64,000 nucleotides of DNA from Acinetobacter sp. ANC 4558 (GCF_002135375.1 NZ_NEGH01000012.1:1-64000), one strand, 5' to 3'. Counted from the stretch's first letter, positions 8,436-17,035 are shown. Translations and numbers: made by a program. Notes: generated from the letters alone by a model not told the origin.

Positions 8436-9323
8436 ATGTTTGCATATATTGTTGAACCACTCTATGTGAAAAATGGGCAAGACGTCATTGCAGCAGATTT
8501 TTATCATCCTAAAAATATAGAACGTCCTCCTGTAATTTTAATGGCACCTGAATTTGCTTCGCTACGACATTTTAAGTTAGCGCAATTTGCAAAAAGATTT
8601 GCAAGAGCAGGTTATGCCGTCGTTTTATTTGATTATCGATATTGGGGTGGAAGTACAGGGCGACCAAGAGAGCTGATTTCATTAGATTTACAATTGGAAG
8701 ATTGGCGTATGATGATTGCTCATCTTTCAGCGCGTAAATCTATTGATACAACGAAGATTATATTATGGGGAACAGGATTAAGTGGGGGGTATGTACTTCA
8801 ATTAGCAGCCACATTAAATAATATTCATGCGGTTATTGCTCAAGTTCCATTTGTTGATGGTAATGAATATGCAAAGTCTTACCCGATTCAATATATGGCA
8901 AAAGCACTGAAACGATCGAGTCAGGATTACATGAGTGCTAAAATTGCCATACCATCGAAGAAACTGGCAGTCGTTGATCCAAATGGATTATGTATATTTC
9001 CAACACATGAGGCTTATGAAGGGTATTTGTCAATTCTCAATCCCGACTTTTATTGGAGTGGAGAAGTCCCAGCACGTGTATTTTTTAGCTTACTTAAATT
9101 TAGACCTATTTTGCAGGTTGAACACATAAAAATTCCATCCTTAATTATCGCAGCTCAACATGATCGCCAAATGCCTGTAGAGGTTGTGCGTGAAACAGTG
9201 ACGAATCTTGCGCTTCATGTTGAATATCATGAATGGGAAATGAATCATTTTGATATTTATCATGGGAAAAACTTTGAAAAAGCCATTTCGACCCAATTAG
9301 ACTTTTTATCTAAATTAATATGA
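8436..9323 (+). CDS. Alpha/beta hydrolase
   Basis: A soluble protein of 295 residues with the alpha/beta hydrolase fold. The nucleophile elbow is WGTGLSGGY (Ser116), the oxyanion/lid region follows LFDYRYWGGSTGRPRE, and the acid and base are likely in HDRQMPVEV and MNHFDIYHG near the C-terminus. I chose ATG 8436 because GGAG lies 7 bases upstream; a TTG at 8418 is less likely. It is followed after 9 bp by trxC, probably in one transcript. Members of this DUF-like subgroup are annotated as dienelactone-hydrolase-like or acetyl-xylan-esterase-like proteins. The substrate cannot be told. Confidence 0.82.
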   Translation: MFAYIVEPLYVKNGQDVIAADFYHPKNIERPPVILMAPEFASLRHFKLAQFAKRFARAGYAVVLFDYRYWGGSTGRPRELISLDLQLEDWRMMIAHLSARKSIDTTKIILWGTGLSGGYVLQLAATLNNIHAVIAQVPFVDGNEYAKSYPIQYMAKALKRSSQDYMSAKIAIPSKKLAVVDPNGLCIFPTHEAYEGYLSILNPDFYWSGEVPARVFFSLLKFRPILQVEHIKIPSLIIAAQHDRQMPVEVVRETVTNLALHVEYHEWEMNHFDIYHGKNFEKAISTQLDFLSKLI

Positions 9324-9332
9324 GAATGTTAG

Positions 9333-9761
9333 ATGATTATTGTTTGTCCTGCATGTAGTGCAAAAAATCGAGTGCCTGAGGAAAAACTTTCAGAGCATCC
9401 AAGTTGTGGCCAATGTCACGAAAACTTGATTCCATTAGCACCTATAACGTTAAATGAGAAAAATTTTAGTCAATTTATTTCATCCAGTGACTTACCCATT
9501 TTTATAGATTTATGGGCGGAATGGTGTGGACCATGCAAAATGATGGCACCTCATTTTGAGCAAGTGGCGAAGGATTATCCTCATGTGATTTTTGCGAAAA
9601 TTAATACGGAAGAAAATCCACGGTTAAGTGCTGCATTTAATGTCCGTAGTATTCCAACTTTAGTTTTAATGAATAAAACCAATGAAATTGCTAGAATAAG
9701 CGGTGCGCTACGATCTAGTGAACTAAAACAATGGCTAGATCAGCATTTGAATGCTTCGTAA
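9333..9761 (+). CDS. trxC: Thioredoxin 2
   Basis: A cytoplasmic disulfide reductase of 142 residues. The N-terminal zinc ribbon has two CxxC pairs (C5/C8 in CPAC and C25/C28 in CGQC), the hallmark of thioredoxin 2, followed by the thioredoxin fold with the active site WAEWCGPCK (C65, C68) and the cis-proline segment SIPTLVLM. In other bacteria TrxC is induced by oxidative stress and the zinc site tunes its activity. It lies 9 bp after the hydrolase gene and 21 bp before the thioesterase gene on the same strand. Confidence 0.95.
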   Translation: MIIVCPACSAKNRVPEEKLSEHPSCGQCHENLIPLAPITLNEKNFSQFISSSDLPIFIDLWAEWCGPCKMMAPHFEQVAKDYPHVIFAKINTEENPRLSAAFNVRSIPTLVLMNKTNEIARISGALRSSELKQWLDQHLNAS

Positions 9762-9782
9762 TTACGCGAACTTGGAGTTAAT

Positions 9783-10208
9783 GTGTCAGATTCTTATGTA
9801 AAACCTGAAGGAATATTGTCTCTTCAAACGATTGCAATGCCAGCAGATACGAACTGGAGTGGAGATGTCTTTGGTGGCTGGATTGTGTCACAAATGGATT
9901 TGGCTGGTGCAATTCATGCAGAACGTTTTTCTAAAGGGCGATGTGCCACGATTTCCATTAACCAAATGACATTCTTGGTGCCTGTTAAAGTCGGCGATGT
10001 TATTACTTGCTATACAAAAATTTTGAAAGTGGGGAATACTTCAATTCAAATGCAAATTGAGGTTTGGGATAGTCACGATAGCTCTCGTCCTGCAAAACGA
10101 GTAACGGAAGGCGTTTTTACTTTTGTTGCTGTTGATGTAAAAGGTGCTAAACGTCAGATTCCTGAAGAATCAAAACAGTTGTTTTTAGAAGCTCAAACAA
10201 AAAATTAA
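9783..10208 (+). CDS. Acyl-CoA thioesterase, YciA-like hotdog fold
   Basis: A 141-residue single hotdog domain that hydrolyses acyl-CoA thioesters. The family signature is present: MPADTNWSGDVFGGWIVSQMDLAGA, with the catalytic Asp in the GD(V)FGGW motif, then RCATISINQMTFLVPVKVGD. Length and motifs match YciA-type acyl-CoA thioesterases, which act as hexamers. It starts with GTG at 9783, preceded by GGAG. An ATG two bases earlier is out of frame and closes after six codons. It is the last gene before a strong terminator at 10223. Confidence 0.9.
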   Translation: MSDSYVKPEGILSLQTIAMPADTNWSGDVFGGWIVSQMDLAGAIHAERFSKGRCATISINQMTFLVPVKVGDVITCYTKILKVGNTSIQMQIEVWDSHDSSRPAKRVTEGVFTFVAVDVKGAKRQIPEESKQLFLEAQTKN

Positions 10209-10222
10209 GAGATATCGATAAA

Positions 10223-10250
10223 AAATCCCAGAGTTAATCTGGGATTTTTT
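10223..10250. terminator. Bidirectional terminator between thioesterase and DUF4442 genes
   Basis: AAATCCCAGA (10223-10232) pairs with TCTGGGATTT (10239-10248), flanked by A and T runs so it works on both strands. It lies 3 bp beyond the ancestral stop of the minus-strand gene, supporting that the DUF4442 frame once ran to 10253. Confidence 0.85.
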
Positions 10251-10252
10251 GA

Positions 10253-10734
10253 CTATTTTTTTTGCAGTTGATTCTTTGCCACCCATGCCCATCGCATCTC
10301 ACAGTGAATAGGTGATTCAGCACTCTCATCGGTGACTATAACCGATCACTATTTTGCATATATTGTTGTTGTTCGTGGGTCAGTGTGGCGATGGCTTGCA
10401 TAGTGCCTTGGATTGGGCGCTTAAAATCAATATGTAAAGATTTAATCAGAACAATGACACGGTCAGGTACATTGAGTGCAGTAACAAAACCAGTTGCTGT
10501 TTCTGCAAGTAACGTCATGGCACATGCATGCATTTGTCCAATGTGATTTTGCATAGATTTATGATTGTCCATACGGACAATCACTTGTTGCGGTTGCATA
10601 TCTATATATTGAATTTTAGCGGTTCCCACCATAGGGACAATCCGACCAAACGCTTTATTCCAAAGCTTTGTACGAATTGGCTTTGGAAGCTTAGATGTCA
10701 TGTTGACAAGTTTAAGTAAGCGATTGGTTTTCAT
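10253..10734 (-). pseudogene. DUF4442 hotdog-fold thioesterase-like gene, frameshifted near its 3' end
   Basis: The N-terminal 132 residues (MKTNRLLKLVNMTSKLPKP..., GQMHACAMTLLAETATGF, LHIDFKRPIQGTM) are a clear DUF4442 / PaaI-like hotdog protein that stops at TAG 10336-10338. Directly beyond, in another frame, the sequence continues as SVIVTDESAESPIHC then EMRWAWVAKNQLQKK to a stop at 10253. This is the expected end of the family (the ...CxMxWAWV tail). A single lost base near 10345, in AGTGATCGG, would join the two parts into a protein of about 160 residues. It is either a real inactivating mutation or a sequencing error; the truncated form lacks the last beta strand. Confidence 0.75.
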
Positions 10735-10790
10735 TGCACCTAAATCTCGTATAAAAAATTAATTTTTTAGCCTACAAATGTCAACGAACC

Positions 10791-11279
10791 CTAGTCTTTA
10801 AAGTTATTAAACTGTAAAGGAACACCAAACTGTTGTTCTTTTAAAAAACTCATGATTTGTTGCAAAGTATCGCGTTTCTTGTCTGTTACACGAATTTTAT
10901 CTCCTTGAATAGAAGATTGCGCTTTAATGCCACTTTCTTTAATAGCTTTATTAATTTTTTTCGCAGTATCTGAGTCAAGCCCATCTTTTAATTTAACAAT
11001 TTGTATGTAATTTTTACCTGAAGCAGTTGCTGTTTGTGGATCAAGTGCTTGAATATCGATCTTACGTTTATAGAAGTGGCTTTCGAGCATGCTATATACC
11101 TGATCGCATTGGAAATCACTTTCGGTTTTAATTTTAATTTCTTTTGCTTTTTCGTTAAGTTCAATAGAAACATCTTGACCACGGAAATCGAAACGTGTTG
11201 CAATTTCTTTTTGGGTGTTTTGAACAGCGTGATTAACTTCAAAAACTTCCAATTCTGAAACGATATCAAAAGATGGCAT
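10791..11279 (-). CDS. yajQ: YajQ family nucleotide-binding protein
   Basis: A 162-residue protein matching YajQ from end to end: MPSFDIVSELEVFEVNHAVQN at the N-terminus, then RFDFRGQDVSIELNEK, SGIKAQSSIQGDKIRVTDKKRDTLQ and the closing FGVPLQFNNFKD. The family has two ferredoxin-like domains. Members bind cyclic di-GMP in Xanthomonas and Pseudomonas, where they affect virulence, and have been reported to bind RNA or nucleotides elsewhere. ATG 11279 is followed by the invariant PSFDIVSE. It is divergent from the rhodanese gene, and the DUF4442 gene follows on the same strand after 56 bp. Confidence 0.95.
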   Translation of the reverse strand: MPSFDIVSELEVFEVNHAVQNTQKEIATRFDFRGQDVSIELNEKAKEIKIKTESDFQCDQVYSMLESHFYKRKIDIQALDPQTATASGKNYIQIVKLKDGLDSDTAKKINKAIKESGIKAQSSIQGDKIRVTDKKRDTLQQIMSFLKEQQFGVPLQFNNFKD

Positions 11280-11370
11280 ACATTAGACCTTTGCAAATAT
11301 AAAGAATATCTGAGATGCTAGGGATGTTTTCTTCATTTGCCAAGTGCTGTTTACATCAAAGGAGTGCGTA

Positions 11371-11688
11371 ATGATCCGTAAACAAGAAATTACATCATTT
11401 GAGTTCCCAGAAAATGCCGTAATCTGGGATGTCCGTGATACAAATGCGTATGCTGAAGTGCATGTAAAAGGTGCAGTTAATCAGCCTATTGCTAATTTAT
11501 CAGTAGATAGTTTATCTCAGGTGTCTGCGGATCAGCCAATTTACATTTTATGTGGTGGTGGAAGTAAAGCACCTCGTGCTGCTGAATTGTTAGAAGGTTT
11601 TGATAGCAGTCGTGAGTATGTTGTTTTAATGGGAGGCACACGTGCCGCTCGTGACGCAGGCTTACCTTTAGTAGAATTAGGTAGCTAA
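11371..11688 (+). CDS. Single-domain rhodanese-like protein
   Basis: A 105-residue rhodanese domain, which may transfer sulfane sulfur via its loop cysteine. Visible are the N-terminal IWDVRDTNAYAEVHVKGAVNQP, the active-site loop LCGGGSKAPRAAELL, and the terminal GGTRAARDAGLPL. ATG 11371 follows AAAGGAG at good spacing; an in-frame TTG at 11344 is rejected. The active loop CGGGSKA differs from the usual CxxGxR by placing the basic residue as lysine. It is monocistronic, ending in a strong terminator. Confidence 0.85.
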   Translation: MIRKQEITSFEFPENAVIWDVRDTNAYAEVHVKGAVNQPIANLSVDSLSQVSADQPIYILCGGGSKAPRAAELLEGFDSSREYVVLMGGTRAARDAGLPLVELGS

Positions 11689-11690
11689 AT

Positions 11691-11719
11691 AAAAAAGCGC
11701 CATTTGGCGCTTTTTTAAT
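11691..11719. terminator. Bidirectional terminator, rhodanese / mnmC
   Basis: AAAAAAGCGCC (11691-11701) and GGCGCTTTTTT (11706-11716) form a perfect 11-bp stem with an ATTT loop, between convergent genes. Confidence 0.9.
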
Positions 11720-11757
11720 GAAATCAGATTTTGCTAAAATTGTAACAAAAATTATCA

Positions 11758-13650
11758 TTATCCTTTGAAATATGGTTTTTTAATCTTTACTTTCTTTTGA
11801 AATCGACGAATATTAATTTTTTTTAGTAAATTTGAAGAAATTGGGCAAGCTTCAGTAAGAATTAAAGCTGCTAAAATTTCGCTACACAACGGTGCAAATA
11901 AAAATCCTTTTGAACCTAAACCCGCCAGACTATAAATCTGCTCATCTTCATTTAAAGTACCAAGTAATGGAAAGTAATCTTGACTTTGAGCACGAATAGA
12001 TGCTCGACCTTGCCAATTTTCAAGGGATATTAGCGATTTTGCATATTGTGGGAATACATTGTGGATAAGTTCATAGTTATGCACATGATCTTCAAGTAGC
12101 ACTTCTTCATCTTCTCGGTTTGGATAAAAAGATGCACCAATAATCAATTGATCTGTATTGAGTTGCATACAGTATCCACCATAACTATAGGCTTGATCTA
12201 AGCGTAGTGATTGAGGTGTATGATTCAACCAGCTGACTTGTCCACGTATGGGTTTTAAAACAGGATAATTTTCAAAGAGAGAAGTGCTTTGCCTTGCAGC
12301 ACAAACAATTGCATGATCATACACAGCCAATAAACGTTTTTCAGCAAATAGATTGACTCGATCTGTTTGGGTGATTTGCGTAATTTCTGCATGTTGGTAT
12401 TGGATAAGGGGGTGTTGCAAAATTTGATCACATAATTGATGTGGATAAACTGCCCCAGCTTTAAGTAGTTTTAAACTTGAATATTCGGTTTCTAGCTGAC
12501 TTTGGTCTTTTGTTTCAGCAGTTAATATATGGTTTGGGTATTGCTGAGCTAAATTTAGAGACTCATCTGTATTTTTAAGTACTAGTTGATTAATTTGCAG
12601 AGGGCGAAATGCCTTAAAATTTTGATAATAGCTTAATGCATACTGCCATGCTAAGGTCATTAGATGTTCAGCACTTTGATTAAGTGGGCATAGCTTTGGA
12701 TTGAGTAATGCTAAAGGATTACCTGAGCCACCTGAAAGTGGTGCTAACTTATCGTAGATGACGACTTGATGACCCCGTTGTGCAAAAGCCCATGCACAAC
12801 TTAAACCAGCAATACCCGCGCCAATAACTGCAATACGGCGTTGTTTATTTTGAGCCTTCAAGTTTACTGGACTTTTTTTTTGAGTGGATTCTATGTCCTG
12901 TAAATCATTTATGCTTTCCGCTGCAAGCCAGATTGCTTTTAACATTTCACGTTTATGACCAAAACCACGTGGTCTGGTAATTTGAATTCCTTGCTGTTTT
13001 AAGCCTCTTTTTAACACGCCTGCCACACTAAATGACGCAAACGTAGTACCAATATCTGAAAGTCTTAGAATATGCTTGAGAACATTTTCTTCCCACATAT
13101 CTGGGTTGCATGAGGGTGCGAAGCCATCTAGAAACCAAGCATTTACTTGATGGGTTTTTTCCATATGAGGGAAAATATCATGCACATCACCCAGCCATAA
13201 GTCTAGAGAAAAATTGGCTTCAGGAAAGTTTAGGCGGTGACAACCTGCAATTGCTAAAGGATATTGCTTAATTAATTGTTCAGCAAAGGGCTGTAATTCT
13301 GGCCATGCTCGTAACGCACGAGTAAGATCAGCCTTATTGAGTGGAAATTTTTCCACAGAAATGGCATGTAAATGACTTTGATTATTGGGTCGAACTTGTT
13401 GCCAAAGCTGCCAAAGCGCCAAAATATTGAGTCCAGTGCCAAATCCAGTTTCACCCACACTGAAATATTCAAAATTTTGTAGATTTGCTAGGCGTTCTGC
13501 TAAGTCGTTACCATTTAAGAAAACATGTCTTGTTTCTAGTAAACCATTACCTTTGGAAAAATATACATCTCCAAATTGTTTAGACACTGGAATATCAATC
13601 CCATCGATCATTTGCCAATCAAGATCAGCAGTTTGAATTGCACCAGACAA
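11758..13650 (-). CDS. mnmC: Bifunctional tRNA 5-methylaminomethyl-2-thiouridine biosynthesis protein
   Basis: A 630-residue two-domain enzyme that completes the mnm5s2U34 modification of tRNA wobble uridine. The N-terminal half is the SAM-dependent methyltransferase (MnmC2), with FSVGETGFGTGLNILALW and the tail of the site WFLDGFAPSCNPDMW. The C-terminal half is the FAD-dependent oxidase (MnmC1), starting at the dinucleotide fold IAVIGAGIAGLSCAWAFAQRG near residue 275 and ending with LAGLGSKGFLFAPLCSE. The start appears to be TTG 13650 because a stop lies two codons upstream and the protein then begins near IQTADLDW, typical of the family. It overlaps nothing and is followed by the rhodanese terminator. 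Confidence 0.94.
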   Translation of the reverse strand: MSGAIQTADLDWQMIDGIDIPVSKQFGDVYFSKGNGLLETRHVFLNGNDLAERLANLQNFEYFSVGETGFGTGLNILALWQLWQQVRPNNQSHLHAISVEKFPLNKADLTRALRAWPELQPFAEQLIKQYPLAIAGCHRLNFPEANFSLDLWLGDVHDIFPHMEKTHQVNAWFLDGFAPSCNPDMWEENVLKHILRLSDIGTTFASFSVAGVLKRGLKQQGIQITRPRGFGHKREMLKAIWLAAESINDLQDIESTQKKSPVNLKAQNKQRRIAVIGAGIAGLSCAWAFAQRGHQVVIYDKLAPLSGGSGNPLALLNPKLCPLNQSAEHLMTLAWQYALSYYQNFKAFRPLQINQLVLKNTDESLNLAQQYPNHILTAETKDQSQLETEYSSLKLLKAGAVYPHQLCDQILQHPLIQYQHAEITQITQTDRVNLFAEKRLLAVYDHAIVCAARQSTSLFENYPVLKPIRGQVSWLNHTPQSLRLDQAYSYGGYCMQLNTDQLIIGASFYPNREDEEVLLEDHVHNYELIHNVFPQYAKSLISLENWQGRASIRAQSQDYFPLLGTLNEDEQIYSLAGLGSKGFLFAPLCSEILAALILTEACPISSNLLKKINIRRFQKKVKIKKPYFKG

Positions 13651-13685
13651 ATCTCAAAGCCTTTTATGAATATATTAAAATGAGT

Positions 13686-14168
13686 TTACCATTGACGACG
13701 ACGTTTGCCATAAACGTAACTGGCAATCAGAAAGCCTAATAATACGCCTATTGCAATCGTAACTGCACCATATAAAAACATTTGCGCACTACGCTCACTT
13801 TGTAGGACTTGAACTTGCACCCCAAGATTATCATTTTTTAATTGTAATTCTTGATTTTGAGATAGTGCTTCTAAGTTTGCTTTTTCAAGTTGTTGTAGAC
13901 GACTTTCTTGATCTTTCACCAATGCTTTGACTTTGGCTTCTTGTAGTATTTTATTTTTGGCCAGTTGCTCTGCTGTGAGTTTTTGGTCTGGTATATGCGC
14001 CGTATTTTGTGATGCTGAAGGAATCACGCCAGGTTTATTGGCAGGAATCGTATGCACCGTTGCTAATTGTTGCCCTGTTGCAGGAGGTGTTGTACTTTGG
14101 GGTTCAACAGCCCAAGCAGATGAACCTAAATATAATAAGCTGAATACACTAAAAACAACGATGCGCAT
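13686..14168 (-). CDS. Exported coiled-coil protein with C-terminal membrane anchor, unknown function
   Basis: I do not recognise a named gene. The 160 residues show a signal peptide (MRIVVFSVFSLLYLGSSAWA), a Thr/Pro/Ala-rich stretch, a coiled coil over roughly residues 68-125 (QLAKNKILQEAKVKALVKDQE... then QELQLKNDNLGVQVQVLQSER), and one membrane helix (FLYGAVTIAIGVLLGFLIASYVY) with a basic tail KRRRQW. This equals the C-terminal half of the SH3-anchor (TIGR04211/YgiM-like) proteins, but no SH3 domain is present. It lies 5 bp after the yciI gene and may be cotranscribed with it. The probable location is the inner membrane with the coiled coil in the periplasm. Confidence 0.7.
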   Translation of the reverse strand: MRIVVFSVFSLLYLGSSAWAVEPQSTTPPATGQQLATVHTIPANKPGVIPSASQNTAHIPDQKLTAEQLAKNKILQEAKVKALVKDQESRLQQLEKANLEALSQNQELQLKNDNLGVQVQVLQSERSAQMFLYGAVTIAIGVLLGFLIASYVYGKRRRQW

Positions 14169-14173
14169 GAACC

Positions 14174-14476
14174 TTATCCTTTAGGGAATGCTTTATTAAA
14201 TGGTTTAACATCAATATGACTATAGACCCCTTCTTTTAAGAAAGGTTCTTCTTTTAACCAAGCATCGAGAGCTTCTCTTGATTCAAAATCGACGATAATG
14301 GTACTGCCGTAAAAACCCGCTTGTGGATTGCTTGGATCTTTAGGCATAGCACCAGCAACAATTAAACGACCTTCTTCATCTAATTGATTTAAGCGAGCAA
14401 TATGTTGTGGGCGAATAGCAAGGCGCTTTTCAACAGTGCCTTCCTGATCTGTACAAGTAACGACAAATAATGGCAT
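14174..14476 (-). CDS. yciI: YciI family protein
   Basis: A 100-residue YCII-related protein with a dimeric ferredoxin-like fold. The signatures are MPLFVVTCTDQEG at the start, RPQHIARLNQLDEEGRLIVAGAMP with the conserved His, and STIIVDFESREALDAWLKEEPF. ATG 14476 is chosen because it matches the family N-terminus; the longer ORF from 14548 would add residues antisense to the yciB end. Its function is unknown, although it is conserved in gene order beside yciB and rnm in enterobacteria as well. yciB lies 37 bp upstream on the same strand. Confidence 0.9.
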   Translation of the reverse strand: MPLFVVTCTDQEGTVEKRLAIRPQHIARLNQLDEEGRLIVAGAMPKDPSNPQAGFYGSTIIVDFESREALDAWLKEEPFLKEGVYSHIDVKPFNKAFPKG

Positions 14477-14513
14477 GTGAGTGCTCTCTATCTTGAATGA
14501 ATGAACCAAATAA

Positions 14514-15125
14514 TTACTCAGGATTTTTAAAGTATTTACGCAATACAATAAACTGGATAATAATAAAGGAAAACATCACAATCATGTCACCGAAAGCTGT
14601 AAATTCTCCCCAATATTTTCCATTCATATACAGAAAGGCGAAAAAAACATGCAAAGATGACATCAGTGCAAACATTGCAGCCCAAGCATAATTTAGTTTA
14701 AGCCAGCCTGTTCTTGTTAAATCAAAGATAGGACCAAATAAACGCTGAATTAGAGGCTTACGTTCTTTACCAAAGAAAGGTGATAAAATGAATGCAGCGG
14801 AAAAAACAAGGTTTAATAATGCAGCTTTGAGTTTGATATAAAAATCATCTGATAGCATTAAGGTAATACCACCAAATACAACCGTCATGAATAGTACAAT
14901 CCACTGCTGCTTTTCTAAGCGGAACTTTTGCATGATAAACATTGCACCGTAGACCACCAGCATAGAAATAATTAAGCCAGTCGTTGCAACAAGAATATTA
15001 TTATTATCTACGCCCCCAGTAGAACCAACCAATTGTAATAATGGGTGATGCGTATCTTGTGGATCTACCGTTTTATATAAATAAAAGAAAATAATTAGTG
15101 GCACAAAGTCTAAAAGTGCTTTCAT
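14514..15125 (-). CDS. yciB: Septation-associated inner membrane protein YciB
   Basis: A 203-residue integral membrane protein with about five to six helices. The family start MKALLDFVPLIIFFYLYKTVD and the conserved segment LNLVFSAAFILSPFFGKERKPLIQRL, then WLKLNYAWAAMFALMSSLHVFFAF are clear. YciB (intracellular septation protein A in Shigella) is linked to cell-envelope integrity and division. ATG 15125 is the family start; the longer ORF from 15341 would run into the divergent rnm gene. It is divergent from rnm with 47 bp between, so the two share a small promoter region. Confidence 0.92.
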   Translation of the reverse strand: MKALLDFVPLIIFFYLYKTVDPQDTHHPLLQLVGSTGGVDNNNILVATTGLIISMLVVYGAMFIMQKFRLEKQQWIVLFMTVVFGGITLMLSDDFYIKLKAALLNLVFSAAFILSPFFGKERKPLIQRLFGPIFDLTRTGWLKLNYAWAAMFALMSSLHVFFAFLYMNGKYWGEFTAFGDMIVMFSFIIIQFIVLRKYFKNPE

Positions 15126-15172
15126 GTTAAAGTATCTGAATCTGATTAAATAAATGACATATAGTATAAGTG

Positions 15173-16024
15173 ATGGAAGGCATAGATTTACATACACATA
15201 GTAATATTTCTGATGGAACTTTATCGCCAGAACAACTCGTATATGCTGCGGTAGAAAGAAAAATTCATACCTTGGCACTAACCGACCATGACACCATGGA
15301 TGGTTTGATTCTGGCAGAAAAAGCAGCAGAACAACAGCCAATTAATATAATTTCTGGAGTTGAAATATCCAGTCAATGGTCTAGACCATCAACCAAAAAA
15401 ACGTATGGTGTTCATATTGTTGCATTAAATATGAAAAACTATGATCCTTTAAATGTCGTTTTAGCAGAACAAAAAAAAATTCGTGCTGAACGAGCAAAAC
15501 AAATTTGTAATTTATTAATTCCTTTGATTCATGACGATATTTATCCAGATGTCATTTTAAAAGTTGATGGGGATGCTGATCGAATTACGCGAACACATAT
15601 TGCAAAAACATTAGTTGAAAAAGGCTATGTATCTCGGGTGCAGCAAGCATTTGATAAATACATTAAAGAGGGTAAAAAAGCCTATGTGAAATTTGATGGC
15701 TTGGATTTAGAAAAAACCATTGAGGTTATTCATCAAAGTGGTGGTTACGCTATTTTAGCTCACCCAACGAAGTATGATTTATCTGCAACAAATATTCGTT
15801 ATTTAATTGAAATCTTTGCTCAATATGGGGGAGATGCTATCGAACTTCCACCTGCAAGTGAGCCTGCATCTACGCGTCAAATGATTGATCGTATGGTTGC
15901 AGAACATCAATTAAAAGTTTCGGTAGGAAGTGATTATCATGGCGATCATATGCCATGGCTTCGATTGGGACAAATTCCACGTGTGAAAGAAGGTCAAGTT
16001 GGAATCTGGGAGCTTTTTAGATAA
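15173..16024 (+). CDS. rnm: PHP-domain phosphoesterase, RNase AM (YciV/TrpH) family
   Basis: A 283-residue metal-dependent phosphoesterase. The PHP signatures are at the N-terminus (MEGIDLHTHSNISDGT, LALTDHDTMDG), in the middle (ISGVEISSQW, VHIVALNM) and near the end (GGYAILAHPTKYD, VGSDYHGD), giving the His/Asp set for a trinuclear metal centre. E. coli Rnm (YciV) removes 5' nucleotides from short RNAs and trims rRNA 5' ends, and hydrolyses 3',5'-bisphosphonucleotides. ATG 15173 is preferred to the GTG just before it. The neighbouring yciB-yciI genes have the same order elsewhere. Confidence 0.9.
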   Translation: MEGIDLHTHSNISDGTLSPEQLVYAAVERKIHTLALTDHDTMDGLILAEKAAEQQPINIISGVEISSQWSRPSTKKTYGVHIVALNMKNYDPLNVVLAEQKKIRAERAKQICNLLIPLIHDDIYPDVILKVDGDADRITRTHIAKTLVEKGYVSRVQQAFDKYIKEGKKAYVKFDGLDLEKTIEVIHQSGGYAILAHPTKYDLSATNIRYLIEIFAQYGGDAIELPPASEPASTRQMIDRMVAEHQLKVSVGSDYHGDHMPWLRLGQIPRVKEGQVGIWELFR

Positions 16025-16048
16025 AACTGATTTAATCGCAGTAAAAGA

Positions 16049-16960
16049 TTAAAGTAAATTATGATTTTGAGCTTGAATTGGAGGCGGGGTTTGTTTGCCT
16101 AGCGTTCCAAGTAGTTCTATTTCAATGGTACGAACCATTGCATCTAAAGGAAGATCATTACTTTGCGTTCCAAAAGGCTCTTCAATTTCAGAACTGAGCG
16201 CATCTAATCCTAAAAAGGTATAGGCCAAAATACCAACTAAAAGAGGTGTTGCTAAACCAAGCGTTGCACCTAAACTAAAAGGCAGCATAAAGCAGAAGAA
16301 ATAAACAGTACGGTTTAGTAATACTGAATATGCAAATGGTAAAGGCGTTGTTGCAATTCGATCACATCCTGCTTGTACCAAACAGAAATCTGAAACATGA
16401 TCATTGAGCTGCGTATAGATAATATCTGAAATTTCACCTTCTTTGAGTGCTTGCATCAGCTCCCATTGAATGAGGCTAAGTGTATATTGTGGTGCATTGA
16501 CTTGTTGATAAAGTTGAATTAAGGCCTGAGGACTCATGCCACTAGTGGCAACGAGTTCGGTCGGATTAGCTGTTTGATGTCTCAGACGATCTCTAAGCAC
16601 ATTAGCAAATACGATGACATGTTGAATTACACGTTCACGTCGACCTTGGCTCAGTATACGGCAATCTCGATCAAAATGACGTGCATTGGCAATTAACATT
16701 CCCCAAAGTTTACGAGCCTCCCACCAACGGTCATAACATGCAGAATTCTTAAAACCAAGAAAGATCGAGAGCACAACACCAATTAAGGTGAAACCAACCA
16801 AAGGAAACTCTGGAAAGCTAAAATGTCCAGCATATGATAGTCCACCAACAACTGTAGAAAGTAGCGTTACAAAACCTAAAGGCGGAAGTACCTTTGGTAA
16901 AATAGTGCCACTCCAAGAAAACAATAATTTAAATACGCTGGTTTGTTCGCGGACGATCAT
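16049..16960 (-). CDS. Bestrophin family anion channel (YneE-like)
   Basis: A 303-residue bestrophin homologue. The N-terminal MIVREQTSVFKLLFSWSGTILPKVLPPL, the conserved LSIFLGFKNSACYDRWWEARKLWG, and the C-terminal PFGTQSNDLPLDAMVRTIEIEL are all diagnostic. Bacterial bestrophins form pentameric ion channels in the inner membrane; Klebsiella KpBest was shown to be sodium selective. Several hydrophobic helices lie at about residues 20-75 and 210-250. It stands alone between rnm and radC, and converges with rnm, 24 bp apart. Confidence 0.9.
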   Translation of the reverse strand: MIVREQTSVFKLLFSWSGTILPKVLPPLGFVTLLSTVVGGLSYAGHFSFPEFPLVGFTLIGVVLSIFLGFKNSACYDRWWEARKLWGMLIANARHFDRDCRILSQGRRERVIQHVIVFANVLRDRLRHQTANPTELVATSGMSPQALIQLYQQVNAPQYTLSLIQWELMQALKEGEISDIIYTQLNDHVSDFCLVQAGCDRIATTPLPFAYSVLLNRTVYFFCFMLPFSLGATLGLATPLLVGILAYTFLGLDALSSEIEEPFGTQSNDLPLDAMVRTIEIELLGTLGKQTPPPIQAQNHNLL

Positions 16961-17035
16961 TTGTTGGAATCTTCATATTTTTTTCAAATATTCGTACCTT
17001 GTCATAGTTTTGTCAATCTTAATATTCTATTTGGT

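Noticed and set aside
10988..11296. Overlapping minus-strand ORF of 102 codons in the yajQ region
   Set aside because: It is a shadow frame of yajQ, with no similarity to a known protein and lysine/phenylalanine-rich content from the AT-rich code.
13385..13636. 83-codon plus-strand ORF antisense to mnmC
   Set aside because: It is a shadow of mnmC with no ribosome site, and its composition is that of antisense code.
16025..16060. TTTAATC/GATTAAA pair between rnm and the bestrophin gene as a terminator
   Set aside because: Only 7 bp, all weak pairs, and it overlaps the stop of the neighbouring gene; not convincing.
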